Assembly: GCA_015680685.1 (NCBI GenBank)
Contig: MNCI01036474.1
Location: 5,392 to 69,391, forward strand
Length of the DNA: 64,000 nt
Reading direction: 5' to 3'
Origin: Gnetum montanum
Lineage: Eukaryota > Streptophyta > Gnetopsida > Gnetales > Gnetaceae
Shown here: one piece after another, positions 33,699-44,375 of the stretch
How the letters are laid out: each line of letters opens with the position of its first letter
Position numbering within the stretch: the stretch's first letter is position 1
Notes under the pieces: model-generated
Told to the model about the DNA's origin: nothing
Database searches by the model: none
Seen by the model: only the letters and a program-made list of their open reading frames with translations
Made by a program: the position numbers and the translations under genes

Positions 33699-36040
33699 AT
33701 GTCTTCTTCTCATAGTCATGATGGATTAAAATCATAAGTGCCCATGAATGCAATGAGATATTTACTCATCCAAATGAGTTTGTGCCTAATTTCACCTTCA
33801 TTCTACATCAAGATGAATAATTGAGGTGGAGAGACATAGAGGGCAATGTTTTGTTGCCACCCAACCGATTAGTTCCTAGGATGCTGCTCCAATCTCTTAA
33901 GAGGTTAAACATCTAGGATCTCAATGATGAATATGTTGTCTAGGGAGATGAATATCAAGACTATTGTCCCACTAAAACACAACAAAAAATAGATTAGCAA
34001 TAGGAGAAATGTTATGAAGATATGAAGGGGAAATGATATAATAACCATTTATTCCTATTGAACCAAAAAGATGATGAGGATATTTTCTCTAAGGATTCTT
34101 AGTAGGTAGACTCTCCTCCCCTTGATTCTAGTGAAGGGTATTTGAACTAGAATTTATATTCCACTATAAACAATCCTAGTTTAGATAAAAATGAACCTAA
34201 TGATCATGGGTGATCTAAAGGTGGGAGTCATGGCAAGGGAAAGGATAAGCAACATGATGATGATCATGGATGTGACCATCAAAGAGAGAGTGGCAAGAAT
34301 TGTAGTGCTAGTCCTCCGTCCTCTTCACCTTTATCATCCTCTTCTTCCTCTTCAAGCTCTAAATGAAGCTACAAATGGTGTGATTGTGAGAAAGTTGATT
34401 GACAGGATAGAAATGATCATGTCATAGGGCCTGCTAGAATGATCAAGACCAGAGGTGTGAACATTCAAGGGAGGCTTACCACCATGAGAGAAGGGTTAGC
34501 AAAGGGCATCATAGGAACCATGGTCATCACAGAGGGCATGAATATGATGAGCCTTTACTCACAACTTGAAACATGTTGAACATCACAGAGGTAGTCAGAA
34601 TTCTAATAAGACATGTGAAAGATAGCCAAATATAGCATTTGGATATGAACAATATCCCAAGTTTGAGGGGGATACAATTCATATTTGCAAAATCTTGTAC
34701 AAGCCTTTTACAATGCTTGTGCCTTGAAAAACATAGAAAATGAAGGGAAAAAACTTAATTTGTTTCCCAAGACACTCATAAAAGAAGTAGAAAATTCGTA
34801 TAACTCTTTAGAGCTAGAATTAATTTGTAGATAGAATATGATGCTTGTGTTATTTAATGAAAAATATTAGACATACTCTTAAGTGTCCAACTTGAGAAAG
34901 AAGATCTAAGCTTTGTGACAAGGAATACATGAACTATTGGATGTAGACATGGACTAGTATTATTCTTTTTTGAATATATTTCCTAGCCATGGTTATTCCC
35001 AAAGGGATTAGCTTTGCCATACCATAGATGAACTTTGAATAGAAACATGGAGAACTCTTGGTGTCTACACCCAAGGGAGATTGTCAGAATTAAGAGCCCA
35101 TAAGATCCAAAGGCATATTAGGTAGGTTGCAAAAGGAGAAGAAGAGCTCAGAAGGAGAGAAAGTTGTGGAAGTACAACCAAGACCCTTCCATCAGAAAAA
35201 AAAATCTAGTTTGTTGACAATGAGGGGGAGGTACCACTTGATGAAGTGGTGAAGAGAAACACTTGCCAATTCAGAAATTTGTCTTCAAAATTTCAGATAA
35301 GGTAGATAAAATATGGAAATATTTAGATAAAAAGTCTCAATCTTTGAAAATTGCAAATAATCCCAAAGAGCAAAATAGTGATCATGATTGCAGGAGAAGA
35401 AAGAAAGTTAAACATGCCCACCAAAGGGGTAAGGGCAAAGTTGTTGTCGTAGAGAAGGCTGTCAAGTCTGAATTAGATGATGATGGTGGATGTGACATTG
35501 ACTAATATGAACATCCTAAGAAATGTTACCCTATTATGTCATGCTTGTATGAATCTGGGGTATACGTTCTATATCCTAGATTTTCAAGAAGGCAAGCACC
35601 CAAAAGTTTGCCTTATCCTCAAGGCAACCCAAGGCAGTTCCACCAACAACAAGCCTATTATCGAAGTGAAGCTTCACCACAACCGTTTGAGTAGTATCAT
35701 TAGTCAACCCATAGCTATGAGAGATGCCACCACCAAGGTAGTAGTATCCTTATAGACAACCTAATCCATATGGGTACTATGTTTAGCAACCTATGTCTTT
35801 GTGCAACTCTTCCAATCATGCCTCATTCCAACATCACTAGTACTCTCCAAAGTACTATAGAGATCATTCTTCATCTCCAAGAGGGAAGTCCCCATATCCT
35901 TATCCCCCACCTCATCCTTTTGCTCCTGTCCCTTCATTCTCAACCAAATTACCACCTACTCCTTTCATGCATGGAGAAATTCTAGCCCAACTATAGTAAT
36001 GTAATGTTACTGGCATTGTTAAGTTATAGCCAGCTTCTTA
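33699..36040 (+). pseudogene. Element C gag
   Basis: An ATG at 33699 starts MSSSHSHDG, at the same position as the gag starts of A and B. The capsid core is recognisable around 34650-34860 in shifting frames (VQAFYNACALKNIEN, then LNLFPKTLIKEVENSY). At 35491-35550 a degraded version of the C-x6-H-x4-C-x4-H motif reads C-D-I-D, then Y-E-H-P-K-K and P-I-M. A Pro-rich tail follows to about 36000. It is broken by many frameshifts and TAG stops. Confidence 0.7.
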
Positions 36041-36294
36041 GCCAAGTGGGTCTAAACCTAGATCTCAAAAATAATAATTTTTTTAAAAAATAGTCCTATA
36101 AAGCCCTCATAGACTCATGTGTCTGAGAATCATACTTCTTTTTGAACCACTGGAGTCCCCTTTGAACCAAACACCTCTCAAAGTGCATACCATCATGCTA
36201 TTCCATTCTATAATTGATTAGATCAAAGCTGACCACCTTCTCAAGAAACTATATGATCTTAGAAGTTTCCTAATTTACCTTCAAATCATTAGAA

Positions 36295-36662
36295 ATGAGA
36301 CTTGCAAAGCTCTTCTAAATTTAGGTTATAGTATTAATATGATTTCTTATAAAATGTACAAAGCCTAGAACCTACCTTCACTCCAAAAGGGTAACATTTG
36401 TCTTGAGTTGGTAGATTAATCCATCACTATTCCTTTAAGATTAGTGAAGGACATTATGACCACTATTTATGGGTGGTTTTATCTTATCATTTTCCTAGTT
36501 ATCCATGTTGACAATTGCAAGGAGGACTTCCAAATCATCATGGGAAGGATTTGGCTAAGTACTTTTGATGCACGCTTGGGAATTAGAGATCTTTCCCAAG
36601 AAATTTCTAAGGAAAATGCTTTTGGAAAGATTAAGAAGAAGAAATATCCATGCATCATGTAA
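36295..36662 (+). pseudogene. Element C aspartic protease
   Basis: The reading KALLNLGYSINMISYKMYK is the active-site region of an Athila-type retropepsin with the catalytic Asp replaced by Asn (A-L-L-D-x-G became A-L-L-N-L-G) and Ala to Tyr after it. Downstream I see an E-L-V-D block, a DIMTTIYGWFYLIIFLVI strand region and I-I-M-G-R-I-W-L-S-T, the equivalent of I-L-G-R-P-F-L. It runs to within 40 bp of element D. Confidence 0.7.
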
Positions 36663-38401
36663 GTGATACAGGGTGCAATTGTGTGCAAAAATTATGTGAA
36701 ACACCACCAATTTTAGCTTAATACTTTGAATGGAAATTTATTTCTCTACAATTGAAGGATGGAAGCCCAATTGCAGAGGGCAAGGCAGGACACAACACAA
36801 ATTGTGATTCTTCAGTGGCATGAATGAATCCTGGCGTTCTCCATCGCATTTGCATTTTGGCAAAAGGGAAGTAAGGCCAGCCAAGCTGCTTGGCTTTGTA
36901 GACGATCTTTGTTGCGTGAGGATGTAGTACTCTTCTACCTATGCTTGCAGTTTGATTCGCCGATGGAGGGCGACTTTTAGTAGTCAAGCAAGAAGCAGAT
37001 CTCATGTTACAATAAGGCCAGACAAAAGTCCTCTGCAGAAGCTACAGAGCTGTTTGACCACAAAGGAATGAGCCTTTATTATGTGCCGTCTGCGGGAAGC
37101 GATATCGAAGAAAAGGCTGCGGCAGCTGCTGCAGAACTCTATACGGTAGGCGAAACTACAGCAGCAAAGCTCTAAGTCCTCAGACGAATGGTTGGAGATG
37201 CACATTTTCCGAATTGCCATATTCAATGATCCATCACCAGAGCACTTGAAAATTCACTTCCCACCACGCAACAGTGCGAAGGATCTGCACATCAACGACA
37301 AGAGCGTGTGCCCCTCGGCGAGCGCATTCCAGACGCTGAGGCTTGAGCACAACGCTGTCCTCCATCGACTGTCGCGAACCTCATGCACAGAACGCTACCA
37401 CCACTGTTGTCTCCCCTGCATGGCCTGCCCTGTTGTTTCCTCTTCTGCAGATGCTGCGTTGATGACCCTGCAAACACCGTGTTGCTGATTTTTGCTATGC
37501 TACCTCTGTGCTCCCGCTGACTCCCACTGCTACTGTCTCCTACCGCGTCCCTGCCCTGCCACTGCCACCTCGCTCTGTTTGCTACCCTGCTGCTGACACT
37601 TCGCTGCTTCCTCTGCCCCTCTGCGTCATTGTTTTTGCCGCGTTGTATCTGCATCGTTGTTTTTGCACTGCCTCTGCCATGCCTGCAGCTTCTATTTTTT
37701 CTCCCTCCTACCGCATCCCTACTACCATCGCACTGCTGTCTCTATTTGCTGTGCTTCTACTACAACTACCGCACAGCCACTCCGCTGTTTCTTCTCTATG
37801 TTCCTGCCACCTCCACGTCACTCACCGTGCCTTACGTCTCCTGCTGTCGTCGCTGTCTCTGCTCCCGCCACCTTGCTCCACCACTGACTGCCACTATGTA
37901 GCGCCTGCCGCTGATGCGTCATCCTCACGTCTGTTTGCCACTTGTCGCATCTATCTACTGCCTCCTGCTGCATCGCTCGCCACCCCTGTTGCACCGTCCG
38001 CTACCGACGCGTTACTGTACTCGTGCCACCACTGTGCTCCCGTGGACTCCGCATCACTGTAGACACAACCAGGCATCACCGGCTACCATCATCCTCCCCG
38101 ATGATTAAAAATTTTTCTTTACCAAACATTGGAAAATTCCAATTTTCCAGCCCACTAACGCAGGCAACAAAAAAATAATAATTTTTTAAATCAAGGGAGC
38201 TACCGCCGCTGGACATCTTTTTAAATTTTCTAAAGTTTTATGGCTCAAGGGCTTGTATTTTTAATTATTTGTATTTTTTATGGGCTTAAATGACCCATAA
38301 GTTGTAAAATACATTGAACCTGGTAAAGGAAGGCAAATTGCCAACACACATCCAACTCATGTACAACTTTCCAGCACAGGTACATTGAACCTGGTCAAAG
38401 A

Positions 38402-38421
38402 AAACCCTAGCCAAAACCCTA
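38402..38421 (+). promoter_or_regulatory. Two telobox motifs in the element D LTR
   Basis: AAACCCTA occurs at 38402-38409 and 38414-38421, ten bases before the TATA box, and both are kept in the other LTR (46097-46104 and 46109-46116). Teloboxes in plant promoters are bound by TRB proteins and recur in genes for the translation machinery. Here they may link element transcription to growing cells or to Polycomb recruitment; that is inference. Confidence 0.65.
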
Positions 38422-38430
38422 GCCCAAACC

Positions 38431-38438
38431 TATAAATA
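38431..38438 (+). promoter_or_regulatory. TATA box of element D LTR
   Basis: TATAAATA, preceded by CC and followed by a GA-rich leader. The same box is at 46126-46133 in the 3' LTR. It sets the likely U3/R boundary near 38460. Confidence 0.75.
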
Positions 38439-39118
38439 CGCTACCAATTCACACAAATTGGAATGGAGAACAAGAAGTAAGAACAAGGAGGCAAAAAGAA
38501 GTAAGAACAAGGAGGCAAAGAGAAGCAAAGCAAAAGGAGCAAGAAGGAGAAGAAGAGTGGAAGAGGCAAAGATTGGAGAAATTGGCGATTCCGAAGGAGG
38601 ATAAAACTTGCAATCCTTGGGCACTCGACACATCCGATTTTTGGCTTCCAAGTTCTTCTCACATCGTCACATCATCGTGTCACATTTTTCCGGGGCTAGG
38701 CATTTGACTTGCCATTCACACTTGTGCAACTACGCTTTGACCGGTGCACATTTTTTTCTAAAATAATATAATATAGTTTCATTATTGCCTCCCATTAACA
38801 TTGTTTAAGTTCTTTTTATGCTTTACAAATATAACTTTGTTTATGCTTTATTCATAATCGTATACGCTTTATTTACATTTCGCATCATTGTTTACATTTC
38901 GTTTACATTCTGTTTACGATAACCCCAGCGCTAGCCGTAGCTTACGCTCGGGGAAGTCCTTTTTTGATTTCCGTGCAAACCATCCAAGGCACTCTACCTT
39001 CGTTCCCTTTTCCAGCTTGCCCTCAAGCGAAGGTAGAGTCAACTATGGCTGTCCAACGATCTCTCGGTGTCTGTTTCCCTTCCAGCCTTACACCGACGAT
39101 TTAGGTCAGTACAGTTTT

Positions 39119-39135
39119 TGGCGCTAGAAGGAGGG
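39119..39135 (+). other. Element D primer binding site
   Basis: TGGCGCTAGAAGGAGGG starts five bases after the LTR end. This form (TGGCGCTAGAAGGAGG) is, as far as I recall, typical of Tat-group gypsy elements. I do not assign the tRNA. Confidence 0.65.
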
Positions 39136-39212
39136 CCACTTTCTTATTATTAATCAAAGGCTCACTACATATCAAAACTCCATTCATATATCCCAGTCCA
39201 TTCACGTTTATC

Positions 39213-42200
39213 ATGGAATCTTCCCAAGTCAACCCAGTAACACTACCAACTACTTCAAACCCTATGACTGCTACGGAATCCATAACTGTTATTGAACACA
39301 TAAATCTTCAAGGCCCTACACGCCAATCCCTCAGGCTACAAGGCAAAGGCCCCATTCATGCAACTCTTACACCTGAACAATATAATTTTATCTGTGTTAA
39401 AATCCAAGCCAACCTATCCATTGATCGTATAGAGAGGGAAGCTAAGCGAGAATATGAATTCATCCACAAAGGAGGACATGAGTTTATCCCTTCAGCCTTT
39501 GACATAATCCCATTGTCTGAAAACCATCATAAACTCATATCCCAACTTCTCATGGTTAAAAATCAAGCCTTACAACTACCTCCCATAGAGCCTCAAGATG
39601 AAGAAGATGACTTTGCAGCCCAATCTGAACATGGAGAATCATACCATACTGTTAGCCCTCATTCCCACACAAATGTATTATCCCATCCTTTCCTAGAAGA
39701 AAATATGTTTCCTTCTTCATCCACAAACATTCAAGCACATGTTCCCCATTCCATCCCTATCTTCTCCGTGCTTAATAACATTCACTGTGATGCATCCACT
39801 TCCATAATTCCCCCACCAGCACAGTCTCAACAACTCCCCCAAACCAACGTAGGGTCAATCCCCCAACCTCAAGTAGTTGGAATACCATTAGTCATACCAG
39901 CTTCCACATCCATCCATTAGATACCCCAGATGAAAATTCATAGGACACCATTAATTACTCCTACCCAACATATTCAAGGTGTTTCCTCACAACATGTGGC
40001 TGGGCAATGGGTTCCACCAGTAGTCTCAGTCCCAAATACCATCCCACCACAACAAATGTTAGCCCAACAACCTACTTTTCCACAAACAATGCAACAATTA
40101 AACCATTATCATCCACAATCAACTCAATCCATTGGTTTGTATACCGTCCAAGAATGGGCAGACACATAAAAAATGATGCACTCATTGGCAGAAGAATTAA
40201 AACGCCTTAAAACTTTCAACAATGAGGAAGTCAAGGTACTAGATTTCTATCAAGATGACCCAATTGACCCCTTAGTTCCACCCTTGACCTTGCCAAAAGG
40301 AGTCTCATTACCTCAACTGACCAAGTACAATGGAGAAGGGAACCCAAATGCCCACCTAGTAACATTTAGAGCTGAAAGCCTTTTACTTCAAGCATGGCCT
40401 CATGTAATTTTGCGAGTGTTTGCAATGTCCTTAACCGGAAAAGCCTTAGAATGGTACCGATCTCTACCCCGTAGCTCCATATCTTCTTTAAAGAATTTGT
40501 TGCATCAATTTTTCACCCATTTCAAATACAATCTAAAACCTGAAGCCACATTAGATAGCTTGATTCAAATTAAACAAGCGCCATTAAAGCCAGCACAGAA
40601 ATTTATCCAAAGCTAGAGTGCAGCCTTAAACGAACTTCATGAACCTATCCCCGAAACATATTTACTCACTATCCTCAAATCAGCTGTGAATGACTTTATT
40701 AAGTCAAAACTTTACTACTTGAAAGCCCACACATTGAGCCAAGCATTCGTACAAATCAAAGACATAGAAGAAGTGGCACAAACAAGTAATGACCCAGCCT
40801 ACTCAACCTTTTCAAGTCAACACATAAGGAAAGAGAAACCCAAAACAATGGTAGCGGCAGTGGCTGAGGGAAAACAACCCATTATCCTAAAAAACTATGA
40901 AAGAACAACATCCACTCATACACCTGAAATCTCCTCAAATAGAAATAACAACATAGGTCATGCACAGACCTTCGAAAGGAAAGACCCTACTCAATACACA
41001 CCACTGCCCATGAAGCCTTCACAACTACTTGACCAACTTCTAAAGGCTGGGCTAATTCAACACAAATAGATGTCTCCTGCGGCCTCACAAAGACATGATC
41101 GCTTTTGCGATTTGGCCAAAAATCCAGCCTTAGTAACACCCAATGAACCCCCTATCCCAAAAGGCTTTAGGTTGGATAGGTATTGTGAGTATCATCAATG
41201 GCGTGGTCATTGGACTGATTACTGCTATGCATTGAAGCAAGACATACAACGCATGATAGATGGGGGTGAAGTAGTATTCGATGAGACAAACCCAATAAGG
41301 CCCCAAAATCAATCCATCGGGATCTACAAAGATCCTCTCAATACCAAAACCAACGATGCCCCATATGTGATTAATACTATCCATATGAAAAATAGACAAG
41401 ACGTCCTGCGAAGACCTTTCATGATTCGGAGGCCTTCAGAAAACGCCCCTACCCCAACATCTCCTCAAATCCGTTTTACGACATGCACATCCCCCACACC
41501 ATCAAAACCATTCATCATCCGCATACCTCCTTCAGTTGCCACCACAAAAAACACACCATCTGAAAACCGACCCATTCCCTTTGTGATCCAAGTGCCAAAA
41601 CACCCTGGTACACAACCCATCTCCACTTCTCAACGACTTGCGCGAGAACGTCTTGCCGATAGGCTAATAAGAGAGTGCTTAGAAAGAGAAAAAAGAGAGT
41701 GTATGGAGAGAGAAAACCATAGACATGAATTAGGTCTGCCAAAGCCTACACCACTAAGCACCGTTCCCATGAGTTCGTCCGTTAATGGGAGTAGTACAAT
41801 TCATATCCCAAACCCAACATTCTCAACTACTAATGTAAAAACACCTCCACGAGAAATACAAATACTAGGTCAAATGGACCAAATCTCTACAGATAAGAAT
41901 GTCCCAAATGGTAAATACCTAGCTAATGCATTGACCCAGGTCACGCAAGCCTTAAAACAAAAGAACACTTCTTTAAGTTTGTATGACCTAGTGATGACTT
42001 CACCAGTACATCAAGAGGCTCTCGTACGAATGTTAACTTCAATTCCTGTTAGTGAGGATCTCCCTGCAGACGAACCATCCATTTATGTAGTATTATCCCC
42101 ACAACTTTAGGAATCATAGACCACATCCTTAGAATTCCATGCTAAGGACATTAAGTTAGATGAGAAAACAAGGGAAATCACCACGGCCCCTATGTTCATA

Positions 42201-42492
42201 ACAATACAAGTTGATCATTTCAAAATACATAGGGTGCATGTCGATGATGGTGCAACAACAAATGTAATATCTTTTTCCATCATTGAAAAACTAGGACTCA
42301 CTGAACAAATACAACCTACAACAACCTCTTTCCTGAGATCCTTCAGTGGTTCCCGTGTAGGAGTAAAAGGCATGGTTACCTTAGATTTCATAGCTGGAGA
42401 CCAATTCCCTACATCAGCTGAATTCATAGTGATTGATGAAATGCCAGGGTTTAATCTGATCCTAGGACGTCCTTGGCTAGCTCAACTTAAAG
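39213..42492 (+). pseudogene. Element D gag-protease
   Basis: One frame runs from ATG 39213 to the N at 42493, broken only by in-frame stops at 39918 (TAG), 40167 (TAA), 40614 (TAG), 41067 (TAG) and 42108 (TAG). All are explained by C-to-T change of a Gln codon. The N-terminal part is Pro/Gln/Ser-rich. The Retrotrans_gag core lies at about 40320-40545 (YNGEGNPNAHL, then GKALEWYRSLPRSSI). A Tat-type zinc motif with C at 41184, H at 41193, H at 41208 and C at 41223 reads YCEYHQWRGHWTDYCYALK. A charged Arg/Glu stretch (41630-41720) follows. The retropepsin active site is VHVDDGATTNVIS at about 42235-42275 and ILGRPWL is near 42465. The gene order and zinc motif are those of Tat/Ogre elements. 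Confidence 0.85.
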
Positions 42493-43445
42493 NGTCCGCA
42501 ATGACATTAAACTAGCCATGGTCAGAAATGGCCGGTTCCCTTTAAAACTTCTTGAAAACATTACTACCTTTGGCCCACCTTTCTATAACAATAGATGCAA
42601 CAGTCCATCAAGACTTTAAATTGATGTACCAAGCTCGAAATGGCTTTAAACTAGAGCCAACAAGTTAACAAATTTTCATCTCACATTGAATTTTTGCGTA
42701 TAGGTTACAAGTTACGATTTAGATTCTTGCATGGTCGTTGCTTTCTTTTTCAAGTATTTACCTTATGTCTTGCTCTATATTTTAGAAATTTATGTTACAT
42801 TTAGTTGCACACATATACTCTAGAAAACAAAGAAAAATAAAAAAAAAACATAAAACTACAAAAATACATGGCCTGAAAAGGCCTTAAACTAGCATACGGC
42901 TCGAAACGACATAAAACTATCACTTTTTGCATTGATTTTCTTTCATTCATACATTCTAACTTTATGTATGGCAGGTGTTGCTTGATGTTGTTTTCTTCTT
43001 AGTTGATTTTTACAAGATCTCGCAAGGACGTAGCATAACCATGCATGAAGCATCACACTTTACACAAGCAAGGTAAGCATTAGTCCACTATGACTATAAA
43101 CTGGCATAGACAGTCCTGGATCATGACTTAAAATTGATACCACAGAGTAGTCCTGGATCATGACTTAAAACTGATACCACAGAGCAGTCCTGGATCATGA
43201 CTTAAAACTGATACCACAGAGTTCTGTCCGGTATGACACTAAACTGCTACATCCATCCGCCATGACATGAAACTAGCATCTAGAGTCCACTGAGACTATA
43301 AACTAGTTTGCCTCTTCATAGTCCGCCATGACTATAAACTAGCAATGCACCGTCCGCTACGACGCTAAACTGGCACCGTCCAAGGGGTTATGATGTGAAA
43401 CTAATCCACAATAGTCCGCTAAGACTATAAACTAGCGACATCATG
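42493..43445 (+). repeat. Degenerate repeat array downstream of element D protease
   Basis: About fifteen copies of a unit made of GTCC(G/A)..ATGAC followed by TAAACTAGC or TAAACTGG recur from 42495 to 43440. They are sparse at first, then come every 30-40 bp. Three copies at 43112-43222 form a nearly perfect 37-bp tandem repeat. The array replaces the RT/integrase region. Tat/Ogre elements are known to carry variable tandem repeats in their 3' untranslated region, and such repeats can seed satellites. Confidence 0.75.
43112..43222 (+). repeat. 37-bp tandem repeat, three copies
   Basis: Copies start at 43112, 43149 and 43186, each beginning AGTCCTGGATCATGACTTAA, with only one or two differences. 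They are a recent amplification inside the older degenerate array. Confidence 0.9.
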
Positions 43446-44360
43446 GATGACCAGCCAAAATTGAAAAAGATCTGTTGTTATAGTTGGCTGTTTCTGTTCC
43501 ACAAAGACTTGTTGCATGATTCATCCCATGGGACCTAATGAAACTGATGTTGTTCATGATTTTGTTTGCTTTGNNNNNNNNNNNNNNNNNNNNNNNNNNN
43601 NNNNNNNNNNNNNNNNNNNNNNNNNNNNNNNNNNNNNNNNNNNNNNNNNNNNNNNNNNNNNNNNNNNNNNNNNNNNNNNNNNNNNNNNNNNNNNNNNNNN
43701 NNNNNNNNNNNNNNNNNNNNNNNNNNNNNNNNNNNNNNNNNNNNNNNNNNNNNNNNNNNNNNNNNNNNNNNNNNNNNNNNNNNNNNNNNNNNNNNNNNNN
43801 NNNNNNNNNNNNNNNNNNNNNNNNNNNNNNNNNNNNNNNNNNNNNNNNNNNNNNNNNNNNNNNNNNNNNNNNNNNNNNNNNNNNNNNNNNNNNNNNNNNN
43901 NNNNNNNNNNNNNNNNNNNNNNNNNNNNNNNNNNNNNNNNNNNNNNNNNNNNNNNNNNNNNNNNNNNNNNNNNNNNNCGTGGCTTTGGCTGTTTACAACG
44001 GGCCCTGCAAATACTCTATAAGAGTCCCGTTTCTCCAAAGAACACACCTCCTATCTCTTGGTTCCGAGTCTGCTGAAAAAACCGACTGTTGACAAGGACC
44101 AAATGACATAACTTGTGCATAAGAGAGCATTCCCCTCCCACAAAATCCCAGCAAAAATCATCTCCCTTAACCTCCTAGCTTCCCCGGTTACAATCAATTC
44201 CCTTGCATCTTGAACCACATTCCCCTCAATCCCATGTACTTTTGAAAATGGTGCGATAATATCCAGCCAAAGGCTGATGGTTAATGTTTGATGCTTTGCT
44301 TATTCATGGTGTTTTGCACTTCTTTGTCGACACCTCTTGGGTGGATTCCTCCAGACGTCA
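43446..44360. other. Element D 3' noncoding region with assembly gap
   Basis: It contains the N run at 43574-43977 (404 bases). Flanking sequence shows no coding motif. Open frames that cross the N run are artefacts. A few isolated TG-rich and pyrimidine-rich stretches lie at 44100-44340. Confidence 0.7.
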
Positions 44361-44362
44361 AC

Positions 44363-44375
44363 AAAGAGGGGCCAA
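44363..44375 (+). other. Element D polypurine tract
   Basis: AAAGAGGGGCCAA directly precedes the 3' LTR. This is the usual form in Tat-group elements and fixes the LTR start at 44376. Confidence 0.8.

Larger units (their letters stand above)
36697..39113 (+). repeat. Element D 5' LTR (2417 bp)
   Basis: It runs from TGAAACACC to GTCAGTACA. From 37190 to 38100 it is pyrimidine-rich and GC-rich with repeated CTGC, CCACC and GCTGC words; open frames there (for example 37508-38062) are low-complexity and not convincing genes. A 20-bp inverted repeat (TGGAAAATT, CC, AATTTTCCA) lies at 38130-38149. ACATTGAACCTGGT occurs twice about 70 bp apart at 38310-38395. Teloboxes and a TATA box follow, then a GA-rich transcribed region at 38462-38570. 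Confidence 0.9.

Noticed and set aside
37508-38062. Open frame of 184 codons in the pyrimidine-rich part of the element D 5' LTR (and a 242-codon one at 45071-45799)
   Set aside because: The composition is low-complexity (Leu, Pro, Ser, Cys, His from CTGC and CCACC words). Several frames are open at once on both strands, and the frame is not conserved in length between the two LTRs.
39213-42515. Use of TAG as a sense codon or programmed readthrough in the element D gag
   Set aside because: There are five stops scattered through the frame, each explained by a C-to-T change in a Gln codon. The same pattern occurs in all the old elements, so decay is the simpler reading.
43112-43222. CRISPR-like array
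   Set aside because: The 37-bp units are directly adjacent with no spacers, and the context is a plant retroelement.
43516-44092. Open frames across 43516-44092
   Set aside because: They exist only because they run through the N gap at 43574-43977.
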